The notes under the pieces are model-generated. The model saw only the letters and a list, made by a program, of their open reading frames with translations, was not told the DNA's origin and ran no database searches. DNA of 8,798 nt, taken from contig JACDCP010000126.1 in the NCBI GenBank assembly GCA_013817465.1, positions 1-8,798 of the forward strand, read 5' to 3'. The position numbers and the translations under genes are program-made. This stretch comes from Gammaproteobacteria bacterium (GTDB lineage: Bacteria; Pseudomonadota; Gammaproteobacteria; Steroidobacterales; JACDCP01). How positions within the stretch are numbered: the stretch's first letter is position 1; each line of letters opens with the position of its first letter. This document shows, one piece after another, positions 1 through 6,902 of the stretch.

Positions 1-1081
1 CAGGGATAGCGTTGATGAGCTCCAGGCCCGCCAATGGGCCGTCACGCATCGCTACCGCTGCAGCACGGTTCAGCTCGATCACGGGCGACGGGTTCGCCCG
101 TTCGAGCACGTCGTAAATTCCGACGATCTGGGCCCAGTCGGTCGCGGCAGCGCTTTGCGCTTCGGCGTGTACCGCCGCGATGGCCGCCTGGAGCGTGTAG
201 GGGCCGAAGCGGCGCGACGACAATGCCTGCTCCAGCAGCGCCGATCCTTCCGCGATGTGATCCCGGTTCCAGAGCGAGCGATCCTGTTCGTCCAGCAGCA
301 CGATCTCGCCGGCCGGCGAGCTGCGCGCCGCGCGGCGCGATTCGTGCAGCAGCATCAATGCCAGAAGCCCCACCGACTCAGGCTCCGGTAGCAGCTCGAC
401 GAGCAGTCTTCCGAGACGGATCGCCTCGCCCGAAAGATCGTGACGCGTCAGCGCCGCGCCCGATGTGGCCGAGTACCCCTCGTTGAAGACGAGGTAGATC
501 ACGTGGAGCACGGTGTCGAGCCGCTCCGGCAGTTGGGCCTGTGGCGGCACCTCATAGGGAATGCCCGCGTCGCGGATTTTCGTCTTGGCGCGCACGATGC
601 GCTGGGCAAGGGTGGGAGCGGCGGTGAGGAAGGCGCGCGCAATCTCCTCCGTCGTCAGGCCGCAGACCTCGCGCAACGTCAGCGCCACCTGGGCATCCGG
701 CGGCAGGGCCGGATGGCAGCAGGTGAAGATCAAGCGCAGCCGGTCGTCCTCCAGACCCTCGTCGTCCGATGCCGCGGGATCACCGGCGGCGGCGTCCAAC
801 TGATCGGCGAGCTCCGCCTGCGAAGCGTCGAAGCGCGCGCGCCGGCGCATGTCGTCGATGGCCTTGAAGCGGCCGGCCGAAACGAGCCACGCCCGCGGAT
901 TGTCGGGCATGCCGTCCCGCGGCCATTGCTCCAGCGCCGCCCTGAAGGCGTCGTGCAACGCCTCCTCGGCCAGGTCGAAGTCGCCGAGCAGACGAATCAA
1001 GGTGGCGAGAACGCGGCGCGACTCGGAGCGATAAACGGCGTCTACCGAATCCCTTGCGCGCTCGGCCGCGGTCTTGCGCAT
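1..1081 (-). CDS. ECF-type RNA polymerase sigma factor, ECF42-like with DUF6596 extension (partial, 3' end off window)
   Basis: The 360 visible codons are open from the ATG at 1081 to the window edge. Region 2 lies at about residues 14-80, with the helix LAEEALHDAF (37-46) and NPRAWLVSAGRFKAIDDMRR (61-80). Sigma region 4 covers about 112-170, with LTLREVCGLTTEEIARAFL as its helix-turn-helix. From about 185 it continues into the DUF6596/TPR-like extension, with VFNEGYSAT, LSGEAIRLGRLL and YTLQAAIAAVHAEA, which marks the ECF42 group rather than ordinary ECF factors of about 200 residues. By family knowledge it would direct core RNA polymerase to a small regulon; the extension is thought to replace an anti-sigma factor in signalling. 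In-frame alternative starts are GTG at 1102 and ATG at 1120; the latter falls inside a palindrome. I chose 1081 because homology starts just after it. No DGPF/YCII-type gene, the usual ECF42 partner, lies upstream in this window. Confidence 0.9.
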   Translation of the reverse strand, partial: MRKTAAERARDSVDAVYRSESRRVLATLIRLLGDFDLAEEALHDAFRAALEQWPRDGMPDNPRAWLVSAGRFKAIDDMRRRARFDASQAELADQLDAAAGDPAASDDEGLEDDRLRLIFTCCHPALPPDAQVALTLREVCGLTTEEIARAFLTAAPTLAQRIVRAKTKIRDAGIPYEVPPQAQLPERLDTVLHVIYLVFNEGYSATSGAALTRHDLSGEAIRLGRLLVELLPEPESVGLLALMLLHESRRAARSSPAGEIVLLDEQDRSLWNRDHIAEGSALLEQALSSRRFGPYTLQAAIAAVHAEAQSAAATDWAQIVGIYDVLERANPSPVIELNRAAAVAMRDGPLAGLELINAIP

Positions 1082-1106
1082 CGGCGGCGGTCCCGCGGTC
1101 ACTGCT

Positions 1107-1161
1107 GAAAATGGGGACATTCCTGATTTTCGCGAAGAAAATCAGGAATGTCCCCATTTTC
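1107..1161. repeat. Perfect 25-bp inverted repeat, REP-like palindrome
   Basis: The left arm (1107-1131) and right arm (1137-1161) are exact reverse complements over 25 bp, separated by the 5-nt loop GCGAA. The core reads GGGGACATTCCTGATTTT. It lies 17 bp past the stop of the DUF72 gene and just upstream of the sigma factor gene, so it could form a very stable hairpin in a transcript of either strand. No run of T follows the stem outside the repeat, so it is not a classic intrinsic terminator. From memory, GGGGACA-type palindromes of this kind are dispersed in proteobacterial genomes near RAYT/Y1 (IS200-like) transposases. That identity is inference; no transposase is present here. Confidence 0.85.
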
Positions 1162-1178
1162 CCGCGCCTCCCGTCGCG

Positions 1179-2135
1179 TCATCGAGATTTCCGGCGAGCG
1201 AGCTTCTCCCACCGCTCCGGCGGCGTCGGTGGAATCTCGACGCCGAGCTTGTTCAACAGGGAAACGGCATCTGCCGGCGCCCGTACCTTCACATCATTGT
1301 CGAAGTAGACGTACACATCGCGGCTGCGACGCTTGCGAGCGGGCTTGACGACCTGCGCATCCGGCGCATCCTTGCCGCGCGTCCAGCAGCGGATTTTATT
1401 CGCCCACGTATCCAGCGCCGCATCCGTGTAACCGCTCACGTAGATCTTCTTGTCGCCATGCAGGCGCACGTAGATGAAGTCGGACGTCACATCTTCCATG
1501 AACGGCCACTTGCCCGCCATGTCGGCGACGACGAGCGCAATGTCGTGCTTCCGCAAGAGCCGGATGAAGCGTTCGTCATTGAAACTGTCGTGCCGGATTT
1601 CAACCGCGTGCCTGAGCGGGCGGTTCTCGTCGATCCGCATCCAGCTTCGTCCTTTCACCTTGTCATCATGGCGCCGTGCGAGCTTTTCCGCCCACTGCGA
1701 ATCGGGCGGGAGCAATTCGAAGAATGCCTCGAACCGGTCCAGATCCAGCGAGAAATTCGGCGGGAACTGCCACAGAAAAGGCCCGAGCTTCTCGTTCAGG
1801 CGCAGCACGCCTGAGGCGAAGAAGTTCGCCAAAGGCGCCTCGATGTCGCGCAGTCGCTTCATGTGTGTGATGAACCGGCCGCCCTTGACCGAGAACACGA
1901 AGTCCGCCGGCGTCTGCTCGTACCAGTCGTGGTAGCTCTGCGGCGTCTGCAGCGAGTAGAACGAGCCGTTGATCTCGATCGAGTTGACCTGCCGGCTGGC
2001 GAACTCCAGCTCGCGCCGCTGGGCCAGGCCTTTCGGATAGAACTTGCCTCGCCAAGGCCCGTAACGCCATCCCGAGATGCCGATACGAATATTTCCCTGC
2101 TTCTTCAAAGTGTCCACCATCCCGCGCTTGTGCAT
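1179..2135 (-). CDS. DUF72 domain-containing protein (YecE-like)
   Basis: The product is 318 residues from the ATG at 2135 and matches the DUF72/YecE family, a TIM-barrel-like fold of unproven biochemical function. Visible family signatures are IGISGWRY near residue 18, EINGSFY (54-60), SVKGGRFITH (82-91), GPFLWQFPPNF (118-128), EIRHDSF (179-185), YVRLHG (222-227) and YVYFDND (275-281). A basic stretch, KPARKRRSR, precedes the last motif, and the tail RWEKLARRKSR is also basic. Such charge could mean nucleic acid contact, but that is speculation. The frame also opens at a TTG (2153) overlapping the upstream gene and at another ATG (2120). I chose 2135 because GAAGG precedes it at short spacing and it falls 7 nt after the methyltransferase stop, which suits translational coupling. 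It probably shares a transcript with the methyltransferase. Confidence 0.9.
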   Translation of the reverse strand: MHKRGMVDTLKKQGNIRIGISGWRYGPWRGKFYPKGLAQRRELEFASRQVNSIEINGSFYSLQTPQSYHDWYEQTPADFVFSVKGGRFITHMKRLRDIEAPLANFFASGVLRLNEKLGPFLWQFPPNFSLDLDRFEAFFELLPPDSQWAEKLARRHDDKVKGRSWMRIDENRPLRHAVEIRHDSFNDERFIRLLRKHDIALVVADMAGKWPFMEDVTSDFIYVRLHGDKKIYVSGYTDAALDTWANKIRCWTRGKDAPDAQVVKPARKRRSRDVYVYFDNDVKVRAPADAVSLLNKLGVEIPPTPPERWEKLARRKSR

Positions 2136-2142
2136 GCGGCCT

Positions 2143-2892
2143 TCAGTCGCCAACTCTTGTTCCGGCCAGCATAAACAGCGGCCAGATCACGTCCCGGCTC
2201 CCGTCAGCCTCGCTCCACACGATGTTCAGTTCCCGCCGCAGCCAGACCACCGGATCGCTGCCTTTCTCCTTCCGGTAGCGTTGCACGGCCGACCAGCTAC
2301 CGATGTAGGCGAGAAATTCCGTCAGCGTCCAGCGCTTGAGCATGTGGAATCGGGGTACGGGAAGGCCCGCGAAGGGAAAATCGATATCCCTGTAGGCATT
2401 GTCGATGTGCCGGCGTTCCGCCGGCCAGTATGGACCGATGATCTCGGCATCGAATCGGTCAATCACCCGGTCGATAGCCGGAACGATGCGCGTCAGGCCG
2501 TAACCCCACATCGCCAGCACGCCGCGCGGTTTCAACGCGCGGCGTGCTTCCGCGTAAAACGTCGGCAGGTCGAACCAGTGCGCGGCCTGGGCGACGGTAA
2601 TCATGTCGAGCGAGGCCTCGGGCAGGCCGGAAGCTTCGGCCGGCGCCACGGCATAACGGATCTTCTCGTGCGCCCGCGCGTTGGCAATCTGCTCGCTACT
2701 GGCATCGGTGGCGTGCACTGCGTCGAAGTATTCCGTCAGGGCCAGGGCGGCTTGCCCGCTGCCCGTGGCGCAATCCCACACCGTGTTACGTGCCGGCGCC
2801 TGCTGCGCCAGCCAGGCGAAAAGCGCCTCCGGGTAGTCGGGCCGCGCCGCCGCATAGGCGGCGGCATGTCCGGAAAAATGATCCTTGAACAT
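2143..2892 (-). CDS. Class I SAM-dependent methyltransferase
   Basis: The product is 249 residues with a Rossmann-type methyltransferase domain (Methyltransf_11 type). The start FKDHFSGHAAAY is characteristic of this subfamily. SAM-binding motif I is WDCATGSGQ (39-47), with the acidic end of strand 2 in ATDAS (61-65). AQAAHWFD (101-108) matches the motif IV region, and LKPRGVLAMWGYG (120-132) the motif after the acceptor strand. The second half carries the signature IGPYWPAERR (152-161) and SWSAVQRY, as in yeast Crg1/trans-aconitate methyltransferase-like proteins. The acceptor is probably a small molecule but cannot be read from the sequence. An upstream in-frame TTG (2946) would add 18 residues that lie outside the family match, so ATG 2892 was chosen; no strong Shine-Dalgarno sequence is visible. 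The stop lies 7 bp before the DUF72 start. Confidence 0.9.
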   Translation of the reverse strand: MFKDHFSGHAAAYAAARPDYPEALFAWLAQQAPARNTVWDCATGSGQAALALTEYFDAVHATDASSEQIANARAHEKIRYAVAPAEASGLPEASLDMITVAQAAHWFDLPTFYAEARRALKPRGVLAMWGYGLTRIVPAIDRVIDRFDAEIIGPYWPAERRHIDNAYRDIDFPFAGLPVPRFHMLKRWTLTEFLAYIGSWSAVQRYRKEKGSDPVVWLRRELNIVWSEADGSRDVIWPLFMLAGTRVGD

Positions 2893-2982
2893 GATTGTTG
2901 CAGGGTCGAAAAAAGCGCCGGGCCATTGCGCCGCCGAAGACGGCAATCGCGGCGATGCACCCAGCCAGCGCTGCGTCGTTCG

Positions 2983-3023
2983 TTAAGCCAATTATGCCAA
3001 GAAACCGGGCATAAATGACTTAA
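2983..3023. promoter_or_regulatory. Imperfect 16-bp dyad upstream of the methyltransferase gene
   Basis: Arms 2983-2998 and 3008-3023 pair at 14 of 16 positions around a 9-nt spacer. Outer TTAAG/CTTAA and inner TTATGCC/GGCATAA blocks are exact. The dyad is in an AT-richer patch of the 214-bp gap between the decarboxylase 3' end and the methyltransferase start, about 90 bp upstream of the latter. It could be a regulator binding site or a weak hairpin ending decarboxylase transcription. There is no trailing T run, so I favour a binding site. A CATAAT on the minus strand within it could be a -10 element, but no good -35 is visible. Confidence 0.4.
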
Positions 3024-3106
3024 TCAGCCAAGCGGGATTGTTTGACTGGCGGCAAAGTATTTCCAGAACCTTCGAGGTGCGGCGAGTCGAGCCACATTCG
3101 ATCGAT

Positions 3107-4585
3107 TTACGCACTCTCCACGAGGCGCAGCGCATGGTGCTCGAGCAGCTCCAGAGCCAGTTCGACCTGCTCGAGGTAGGTGCGAAAGTTCAGCACCGCG
3201 AGGCGCAGCGTGAAACGGCCGTGGAGCTGCGTCGAGGAGATGTAAATCCTGCCGTCATTCTGCACCGCCGCGGCGAGGCGGCGATTGAACTCATCGACGT
3301 CGCCCCGTTCGGGCACGTAGCGATAGGTCACGACGGACAAATCGGGCGTGGGCCCGACTGCCCAGTGCGGCTGTTCGCTGAGGCATGCGTGAAAATGCCG
3401 GGCGAGCAGCAGCTTCTCCTCGAGCGCGGCACGAAACGGTGCGAGGCCGAACAGCTTCAGCGGCAGCCAGAGCCTCAAGCCCCGGAACGGGCGGCTCAGC
3501 TCGGGCGAAAGATCGGCCGGCGAGAGCTCGACGTCCGGACGCTGCGCATCCTGCATGTAGTTGGCGTGATAGCGGTTCGCTACAGCCAGGTGCTCGCGAT
3601 CGCGCATGAGCAGTGCGCCGCTGCCGTACGGCAGGAACAGCCCCTTGTGCGGATCGATCACCGTCGAATCCGACTGCTCGATGCCGGCGAGCGTCTGACG
3701 GCCCGGCTCGCAGAGCAGAAATGCGCCACCGTAAGCGGCATCGATGTGCAGCCACAAGCCTTTCGCCGCGGCGATTTGCGCGATCGTGCCCAATGGATCG
3801 ACGGCACCGACGTCCGTGCTGCCTGCCGTCGCGACGACCATCCACGGCAGCAACCCGGCGCGGCGGTCCGCCTCGATCCGCGCCGCCAGCGCATCGGCCT
3901 CCATGCGCCAGCGTTCATCGACCTCGATAATGCGGTGCACGCATTCTTCCAGGCCGGCGAGCCGCAGCGCCTTGCCGACGGAGTGATGGGATTGCTCGCT
4001 GAGATAGACGACGCGGCGCGTCAGATCGGCCGCCCGCACGCCATGCGCCTCGCGCGCGGCGACGATGCCGCTCAAGTTGGCGATGCTGCCGCCGGAGGTC
4101 AGGTCGCCACCTGCTGTCCCGGCCGGATAGCCGACCAGCCCGGCCAGCCAACCGACGAGCTGCATCTCCAGCCGCACCGCGCCCGGCGCTGCATAGAACA
4201 CGCCCGCGTAGCGATTGGTGACATCCGCGAGAAAATCGCCCAGCGCAGCCGGATAGAGCCCGCCGCCCGGGATGTAGCCGAACGCGCCGGGAGAAGCGGG
4301 ATTGATCCCCGGCGCATCGACCTCGCTGCCGAGGATCGCCAGCACCTGCTCGATGTCGGCCGGCTCCTCGGCAAAAGGCTGCACCAGCGCGCCCACCGGA
4401 TTGTCGAACCCGGGCCGGTAAGCCGGCAGCTCGCCGAGGCGTTCGAGAAACTGCTCCGTGTAGGCGCTCGCCGCATCGCGCAAAGCAGTGCGTTGCGCCG
4501 CATCCGGATCGAGCCGCCGGGCGTCCCGTTCGAGGGCCTGGATTCTTTCGCGCACTGATCGCTTCCGGTGAACGTCGCGCAGCAT
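3107..4585 (-). CDS. PLP-dependent group II amino acid decarboxylase-family protein
   Basis: The product is 492 residues, the usual length for the PF00282 family of fold-type I PLP enzymes, which includes aromatic-L-amino-acid and glutamate decarboxylases. Order of motifs: the substrate-side block SPGAFGYIPGGG (98-109), the phosphate-binding DLTSGGSIANL (161-171), the ring-stacking histidine in SEQSHHSVGKAL (His200 or His201), HIDAAYGG with Asp282 contacting the pyridine nitrogen, and DPHKGLFLPYG with the Schiff-base lysine Lys314. SRPFRGLRLWLPLKLFG (364-380) matches the family's C-terminal region. Expected reaction: cytoplasmic decarboxylation of an L-amino acid to an amine; the substrate is not readable. 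The mobile loop (about 345-362) lacks a tyrosine where animal Dopa decarboxylase has its catalytic one, by my eye alignment. The ATG at 4585 is used. The gene faces the adaptor gene divergently. Confidence 0.92.
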   Translation of the reverse strand: MLRDVHRKRSVRERIQALERDARRLDPDAAQRTALRDAASAYTEQFLERLGELPAYRPGFDNPVGALVQPFAEEPADIEQVLAILGSEVDAPGINPASPGAFGYIPGGGLYPAALGDFLADVTNRYAGVFYAAPGAVRLEMQLVGWLAGLVGYPAGTAGGDLTSGGSIANLSGIVAAREAHGVRAADLTRRVVYLSEQSHHSVGKALRLAGLEECVHRIIEVDERWRMEADALAARIEADRRAGLLPWMVVATAGSTDVGAVDPLGTIAQIAAAKGLWLHIDAAYGGAFLLCEPGRQTLAGIEQSDSTVIDPHKGLFLPYGSGALLMRDREHLAVANRYHANYMQDAQRPDVELSPADLSPELSRPFRGLRLWLPLKLFGLAPFRAALEEKLLLARHFHACLSEQPHWAVGPTPDLSVVTYRYVPERGDVDEFNRRLAAAVQNDGRIYISSTQLHGRFTLRLAVLNFRTYLEQVELALELLEHHALRLVESA

Positions 4586-4650
4586 GCTACACGGCGGCGC
4601 ATGTGACGGTCATCGCATGTAGCGTGAGGACGACCGTTCGGCGGACCAAA

Positions 4651-5868
4651 ATGGCATTCTTGAGACCGCCTTCGGCGTCGCGCGCCACCCGCACATCGTA
4701 TTCCCGATTCCGCGCACGCCGTTCCATTTCCGGACACTGCACCGGTGCCGTTCGCGCTCCGGAGCCAGTATTCACCGCATTCAGCGAGATGCTATTGCAG
4801 GTCCGCGGGCCGGGGGTGCTGGTGCCGCGCGAAATCCGCTGGATCGCCGCGGCCAGCGAGGCGCGCGTCGACCGCGTGCTGGTCAAGCCGGGTGCGGTGG
4901 TCACGGCTGACACGGCGCTGGTTGAAATGAGCAATCCCGAGCTGGCGCAGGATGTCTCCGAGGCGCGCGCGGAAGTGACCGCCGCGGAAGCCGACTACGC
5001 CGCACCGCAGGTGCAGTTGCAGTCGCAAGTGCTCGACCAGCGCGCCGTGCTCGCCGCCGCGAATGCGGAATACGAGGGCGCGCGCCTGCAGGCCGAGGCG
5101 CAGGCCGAGCTCGCCGACGCGGGCATCATTCCTGCTATCGAATTCCGCCGCGACGAACTTGCCGCCGGACAGCTCGAGGTCCGTCTGGACGTGGAGCGGG
5201 AGCGGGTCCAGTACATCCAGGATTCCGTGGACGCGCAACTTCTCGCGGCGCGTGCCCGACTGGAGCAGCAGCGTCAGAATCTTGCGCTGCGTGAAGAACA
5301 ATTTGCCAACCTGCAGGTGCGCGCCGGCATCGAAGGGGTATTGCAGGCATTGGAAGTCGAAGCCGGCCAGCGCGTGACGCCGGGCACGAACATCGCGCGG
5401 GTTGCACGTCCCGATGAGCTCATGGCCGAGCTGCGCATTGCGGAGACTCAGGCCAAGGATATCCGCCTGGAGCAGCCCGTCGAGATCGACACGCGCAACG
5501 GCACCGTGGAGGGCCGTGTGATACGCATCGATCCGGCCGTGCGTGAGGGCACCGTACAGGTGGACGTGGACATCGTCGGCGAGCTGCCGCCCGGTGCGCG
5601 ACCGGATCTTTCCGTCGACGGCACCATCCTCATCGAACGTTTCGACGACGTGCTGCATGTCGGCCGGCCTGCCTTCGGCCAGCCGGAATCGACACTGCGC
5701 CTGTTCCGCGTGCAGCCGGAATCCGGCGTCGCGATGCGCGTCCCGGTGACGCTCGGCAAGGTTTCCGTCAACCGGGTGCAAATTCTGGCAGGGCTGAATG
5801 AAGGCGACCGCGTGGTGCTGTCCGACACCTCGCAGTGGGACTATCACGACCGCATCGAACTGAACTGA
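4651..5868 (+). CDS. HlyD/MacA-type periplasmic adaptor, N-terminal anchor missing (probable remnant)
   Basis: The C-terminal 345 or so residues are a clear efflux adaptor. In numbering from the ATG at 4651 there is a first lipoyl half with VRGPGVLVP (51-59) and VLVKPGAVV (76-84), a long alpha-helical hairpin rich in Ala, Gln and Arg (about 100-220), a second lipoyl half VRAGIEGVLQALEVEAGQ, a beta-barrel with RIAETQAKDI and IDTRNGTVEGRVIRIDPAV, and a membrane-proximal domain ending in LNEGDRVVLSDTSQWD. Such proteins bridge an inner-membrane ABC or RND pump to an outer-membrane channel. Relatives begin with a cytoplasmic stretch and a transmembrane helix; here the first 45 or so residues are Arg/Ser-rich with no hydrophobic segment or signal peptide. 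The frame also opens at GTG 4603 and ATG 4789; no start has a good ribosome site, so the start is unsure. No pump subunit adjoins it. It may be non-functional. Confidence 0.75.
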   Translation: MAFLRPPSASRATRTSYSRFRARRSISGHCTGAVRAPEPVFTAFSEMLLQVRGPGVLVPREIRWIAAASEARVDRVLVKPGAVVTADTALVEMSNPELAQDVSEARAEVTAAEADYAAPQVQLQSQVLDQRAVLAAANAEYEGARLQAEAQAELADAGIIPAIEFRRDELAAGQLEVRLDVERERVQYIQDSVDAQLLAARARLEQQRQNLALREEQFANLQVRAGIEGVLQALEVEAGQRVTPGTNIARVARPDELMAELRIAETQAKDIRLEQPVEIDTRNGTVEGRVIRIDPAVREGTVQVDVDIVGELPPGARPDLSVDGTILIERFDDVLHVGRPAFGQPESTLRLFRVQPESGVAMRVPVTLGKVSVNRVQILAGLNEGDRVVLSDTSQWDYHDRIELN

Positions 5869-5889
5869 GTCAAGCAGGGGAAGACAACG

Positions 5890-6841
5890 ATGAGCGACAT
5901 GCAGCAGGCACTGGCGGAAATCGACATCGCGGTATTCGCCTTCGACGGCTCGCAGCGCCTGATGCTGGTGAATCGCGCCGGCGAGCGTCTGATGCATGGC
6001 ACGCGGCCCTCGGCGACACGGCGGCGGCGCTGGAACTGGACGACCTGCTGGTTGCCGAGCGCAGGCAGATTGTGGCACGCCGCTTTCGCGGCGGCAGCGG
6101 CCGCTGGGATGTATGGACCGGCAGTTTCCGCCAATCCGGCCTGCCACATTTCCTGTTGGTCATCTCGGATCTGTCGCGCGCATTGCGCGAGGAGGAACGC
6201 AAAGCCTGGCAGCGGCTGGTGCGGGTGATGGGCCATGAGCTCAACAATTCGCTTACGCCGATCAAATCCATGGCGTCCACGTTACGCACGCGCCTCGCCG
6301 ACGGCGCGGCCGTCGATTCGCTGCGCGACGATCTGGATAAGAGCCTCAACATCATCGCTTCGCGTGCGGAGGCTCTCGGCCGTTTCATGACTGGCTCCAC
6401 CATGCTAGCGCGACTGCCGGCGCCGCGGCGCAAGACCGTGCGGCTGCGTGCGCTCGTGGAACGCGCCGCAGCCATCGACCCGCGCTTGCCTGTCCATATC
6501 GAAGGCGAGGACGCGGACATTGCCGTCGATCCCGATCAGCTCGAACAACTGATCATCAATCTCGTCAAGAACGCCGTCGATGCCGGTGGCCCCGACGGCG
6601 CAGTGCATGTGCGCTGGTCGCTGGACGGCGGCATGCTGCGACTGGAGGTGCTGGATTCAGGGCCGGGCCTGTCCGGCACCATAATCTGTTCGTGCCGTTT
6701 TTCACGACCAAGCCGGGTGGCACGGGCATCGGTCTGGTGTTGTGCCGGCAGATCGCCGAAGCGCACGAGGGCACGCTGGCGCTGGAAAATCGCAATGACG
6801 GCCCGGGCTGCGTGGCGCGGCTGGAAATGCCGGTGGCGTGA
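5890..6841 (+). pseudogene. Sensor histidine kinase (NtrY/AtoS-like, PAS-HisKA-HATPase), broken by two frameshifts
   Basis: The homology runs through three reading phases. Phase one (5890 to about 5995) gives a PAS-like start, AEIDIAVFAFDGSQRLMLVNRAGERL. Phase two (about 5996-6680) gives the rest of the sensor region, the H-box GHELNNSLTPIK with the phospho-acceptor His at 6234-6236, the N-box NLVKNAVDA and the G1 box DSGPGLSG. Phase three (about 6683-6841) gives LFVPFFTTKPGGTGIGLVLCRQIAEAHEG and the stop. Each switch equals the loss of one base. HELNNSL is typical of kinases paired with sigma-54 activators. No transmembrane segment is seen, so it would act in the cytoplasm. AGGGG at 5876-5880 is a good ribosome site, and the gene starts 21 bp after the adaptor stop, suggesting a former operon. 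Sequencing error at both sites is the alternative to true decay. Confidence 0.82.
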
Positions 6842-6902
6842 ATTCCCGCACTGGACTGGCCGGCGATAGCAAAGGGTTGACCGTTCTCCTGCGCGTGAGC
6901 AC

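Noticed and set aside
440..1108. A 222-codon open frame on the plus strand over the sigma factor gene.
   Set aside because: The minus strand has clear sigma regions 2 and 4 and the DUF6596 extension; this frame has no family features.
780..1157. A 125-codon minus-strand frame beginning with MGTFLIFFAK.
   Set aside because: Its start is a translation of the palindrome and the rest is the sigma gene in the wrong phase.
1107..1161. Reading the palindrome as a standard Rho-independent terminator of the DUF72 gene.
   Set aside because: There is no T tract beyond the stem and the stem is symmetrical and AT-rich at both ends; listed as a REP-like repeat instead.
3038..4558. A 506-codon open frame on the plus strand.
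   Set aside because: It lies exactly opposite the PLP decarboxylase, whose motifs are unmistakable. Its composition (His, Arg, Gln-rich, no domain) is that of an antisense shadow in GC-rich DNA.
4587..4934. A 115-codon minus-strand frame upstream of the decarboxylase with a mildly hydrophobic end.
   Set aside because: Its first half is antisense to the adaptor lipoyl domain and the hydrophobic end is short; no ribosome site or known family supports it.
4792..6147. A 451-codon open frame on the minus strand.
   Set aside because: It is antisense to the adaptor and kinase genes, has no recognisable domain and is Arg/His-rich; a shadow.
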